DNA of 6,122 bases from an uncultured Collinsella sp. Its GTDB lineage: Bacteria > Actinomycetota > Coriobacteriia > Coriobacteriales > Coriobacteriaceae. The position numbers were made by a program, and so were the translations under genes. Location of the stretch: NCBI GenBank assembly GCA_900555765.1, contig USMA01000067.1, forward strand, positions 1 to 6,122, written 5' to 3'. The notes under the pieces are model-generated. The model was not told the origin of the DNA, searched no databases, and saw nothing but the letters and a program-made list of their open reading frames with translations. This document shows positions 4,661 through 6,122 of this stretch, one piece after another; position 1 is the first letter of the stretch, and each line of letters begins with the position of its first letter.

Positions 4661-6122
4661 TTATTTTGCCCAGGGGAAGGCCGAAGCCACGGCCATGTTC
4701 TTGCGTACGAGCTCGTCGCGCACCTGGGCCAGGCCCTGCTCCATGCCCACCACGTAGGTCTGCGGATACAGGAAGCGCTTGTAGGCAGCGTCCAGATGAT
4801 CGAGCGCCCAGGCGCAACGCTCACGCGCGTCCTGGATGCTCTCGCGAGGAGCCACCGCGCTGCCGTCGCGCACAATCGGCATCAGCAGCTCACGATACTC
4901 AAGCTCGGACACATCGGTCACCAAGGCAGCATCGTTCACGGCCACGAGGGTATTGCCGCGCGCGGCGCCCTCACCTGCCAGATGGTCCTCGTCATAGATC
5001 ATGTCGCCGACCGGGCCGCCAAAGCCATCGTAATAACGGCGCACGCGCTGCACGCCGGGAATCGTGCGCTTGTAGGGCTGCTCGGAAAGCTTCACCACCG
5101 GCGTCCACGGGTCCGTCTCGCTCGCGCGGCGGGCCGAAAGCTTGTACACGCCGCCCAGCGCCGGCTGATCGTAGCAGGTCGCGAGCTTGGTGCCCACGCC
5201 AAAGCTATCGATGGGCGCGCCCTGGTCGAGCAGCGACTGGATTGTGTACTCGTCCAGGTCGTTGGAGACCGAAATCCCCACATAGGGCAGGCCCTCGGCG
5301 TCAAAACGGCCGCGAACATACTTGGAGAGCTTGGCGAGGTCGCCGGAGTCGATGCGAATGGCCGACAGGCGCTCGCCCACCGCCTCCATCTCCTTGGCAA
5401 CCGTAATGGCATGCTCGCAGCCCTCGCGTACATCGTAGGTGTCGATGAGCAGCGTGCAGTTCTTGGGGCTCGACTTGGCAAATGCGCGGAAGGCCTCGAG
5501 CTCGGAATCGAAGCTCATCACCCAGCTGTGCGCATGCGTGCCAAAGACGGGAATACCGTAGCGGCGACCGGCGAGCACATTAGACGTAGAGGAACAGCCG
5601 GCAACGTAGCTCGCGCGCGCGACGGCCAGGCCGCCATCGGGACCCTGGGCACGGCGCAGGCCAAACTCGGCCACGGGACGACCGTCGGCCGCCAACACCA
5701 CGCGTGCCGTCTTGGTGGCAACAAGCGTCTGGAAGCCGACGATGTTGAGCAGCGCGGTCTCGAGAAGCTGGCACTCCAGCGACGGGCCGGTGACGCGCAC
5801 CATGGGCTCGCGCGGAAACACGAGCTCGCCCTCGGGCACGGCGTCAATGTTCACGTGCGCACGAAAGTTGCGCAGGTAGTCGAGGAATGCAGGCTTAAAC
5901 ATCGCGCCGCCGGCCGGAGCCTGGAGCGAAGCTAGATAGTCGATGTCCTCGGGCGTAAAACGCAGGTTCTCGACAAGCTCGGGCAGCTCGGCGGTGCCGC
6001 ACATGACGGCATACGCGCTGCCAAAGGGATGGTCGCGGTAAAACGCCGTAAAACAACCCTGCTCATTGGCCTTGCCGCTCTCCCACAGGCCCTGGGCCAT
6101 AGTGAGCTCGTACAGATCGGTG
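4661..6122 (-). CDS. pncB: Nicotinate phosphoribosyltransferase, 5' end beyond the right window edge
   Basis: This enzyme joins nicotinate and PRPP, with ATP hydrolysis, to give nicotinate mononucleotide in the NAD salvage (Preiss-Handler) pathway. The frame ends at TAA (4663-4661) and is open to the right edge. The seven codons before the Met at 6100 read TDLYELT, and TDLYELTMAQG is the conserved N-terminus of the family, so that Met is internal and only a few residues should be missing. About 486 residues are visible, matching the roughly 490-aa Gram-positive type. Landmarks, counted from the Met at 6100, are FYRDHPFG (20-27), EFGLRRAQGPDGG (145-157), GTHAHSWVMSF (187-197, with the histidines expected at the active site), IRIDSGDL (248-255) and SFGVGTKL (299-306, phosphate binding). 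No defects are seen. Its promoter lies outside the window. It precedes proB on the same strand by 103 bp. Confidence 0.96.
   Translation of the reverse strand, partial: TDLYELTMAQGLWESGKANEQGCFTAFYRDHPFGSAYAVMCGTAELPELVENLRFTPEDIDYLASLQAPAGGAMFKPAFLDYLRNFRAHVNIDAVPEGELVFPREPMVRVTGPSLECQLLETALLNIVGFQTLVATKTARVVLAADGRPVAEFGLRRAQGPDGGLAVARASYVAGCSSTSNVLAGRRYGIPVFGTHAHSWVMSFDSELEAFRAFAKSSPKNCTLLIDTYDVREGCEHAITVAKEMEAVGERLSAIRIDSGDLAKLSKYVRGRFDAEGLPYVGISVSNDLDEYTIQSLLDQGAPIDSFGVGTKLATCYDQPALGGVYKLSARRASETDPWTPVVKLSEQPYKRTIPGVQRVRRYYDGFGGPVGDMIYDEDHLAGEGAARGNTLVAVNDAALVTDVSELEYRELLMPIVRDGSAVAPRESIQDARERCAWALDHLDAAYKRFLYPQTYVVGMEQGLAQVRDELVRKNMAVASAFPWAK

Noticed and set aside
4574..5935. A 453-codon open frame on the + strand opposite pncB
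   Set aside because: It is antisense to the well-supported pncB, has no family resemblance and has biased composition; an accidental long frame.
1..6122. A novel defence, mobile or secondary-metabolite system
   Set aside because: All five genes belong to well-known housekeeping families; no transposase, integrase, nuclease, toxin, CRISPR repeat or attachment site was seen.

Overview
The window is a high-GC (roughly 60-65 % by eye), densely coded bacterial chromosome segment. It carries five protein genes, two of them cut by the window edges. Codon usage, the long antisense shadow frames and the style of the intergenic hairpins fit an actinobacterium of the Coriobacteriia, most likely Collinsella or a close relative. 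That assignment is inference from memory of similar sequences, not a search result.

Layout, left to right: (1) the 3' part of an HD-domain phosphohydrolase on the + strand (1-441); (2) a strong hairpin terminator shared with the convergent gene (457-501); (3) proA, gamma-glutamyl phosphate reductase, on the - strand (511-1797); (4) a 112-bp divergent promoter gap; (5) a prolyl aminopeptidase of peptidase family S33 on the + strand (1910-3307); (6) a 122-bp convergent gap with two abutting hairpins, one of which includes most of the proB stop codon; (7) proB, glutamate 5-kinase, on the - strand (3430-4557); (8) a 103-bp gap with a G-run cluster and a long imperfect palindrome; (9) pncB, nicotinate phosphoribosyltransferase, on the - strand, running off the right edge (4661-6122).

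Biologically this is mainly a proline-supply locus. ProB phosphorylates glutamate and ProA reduces the product to glutamate semialdehyde, which cyclises on the way to proline. The peptidase between them should free N-terminal proline from peptides, so synthesis and salvage of the same amino acid sit side by side. The usual proBA operon is interrupted: proB and proA point the same way but are separated by the oppositely oriented peptidase gene and a hairpin, so proA probably has its own promoter. pncB (NAD salvage) lies upstream of proB on the same strand and may share transcripts with it.

I see no mobile element, CRISPR array, RNA gene, phage or defence gene, and no credible new multi-gene system. 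The most interesting material is the split proB/proA arrangement and the structured repeat-like elements in the two intergenic gaps flanking proB.
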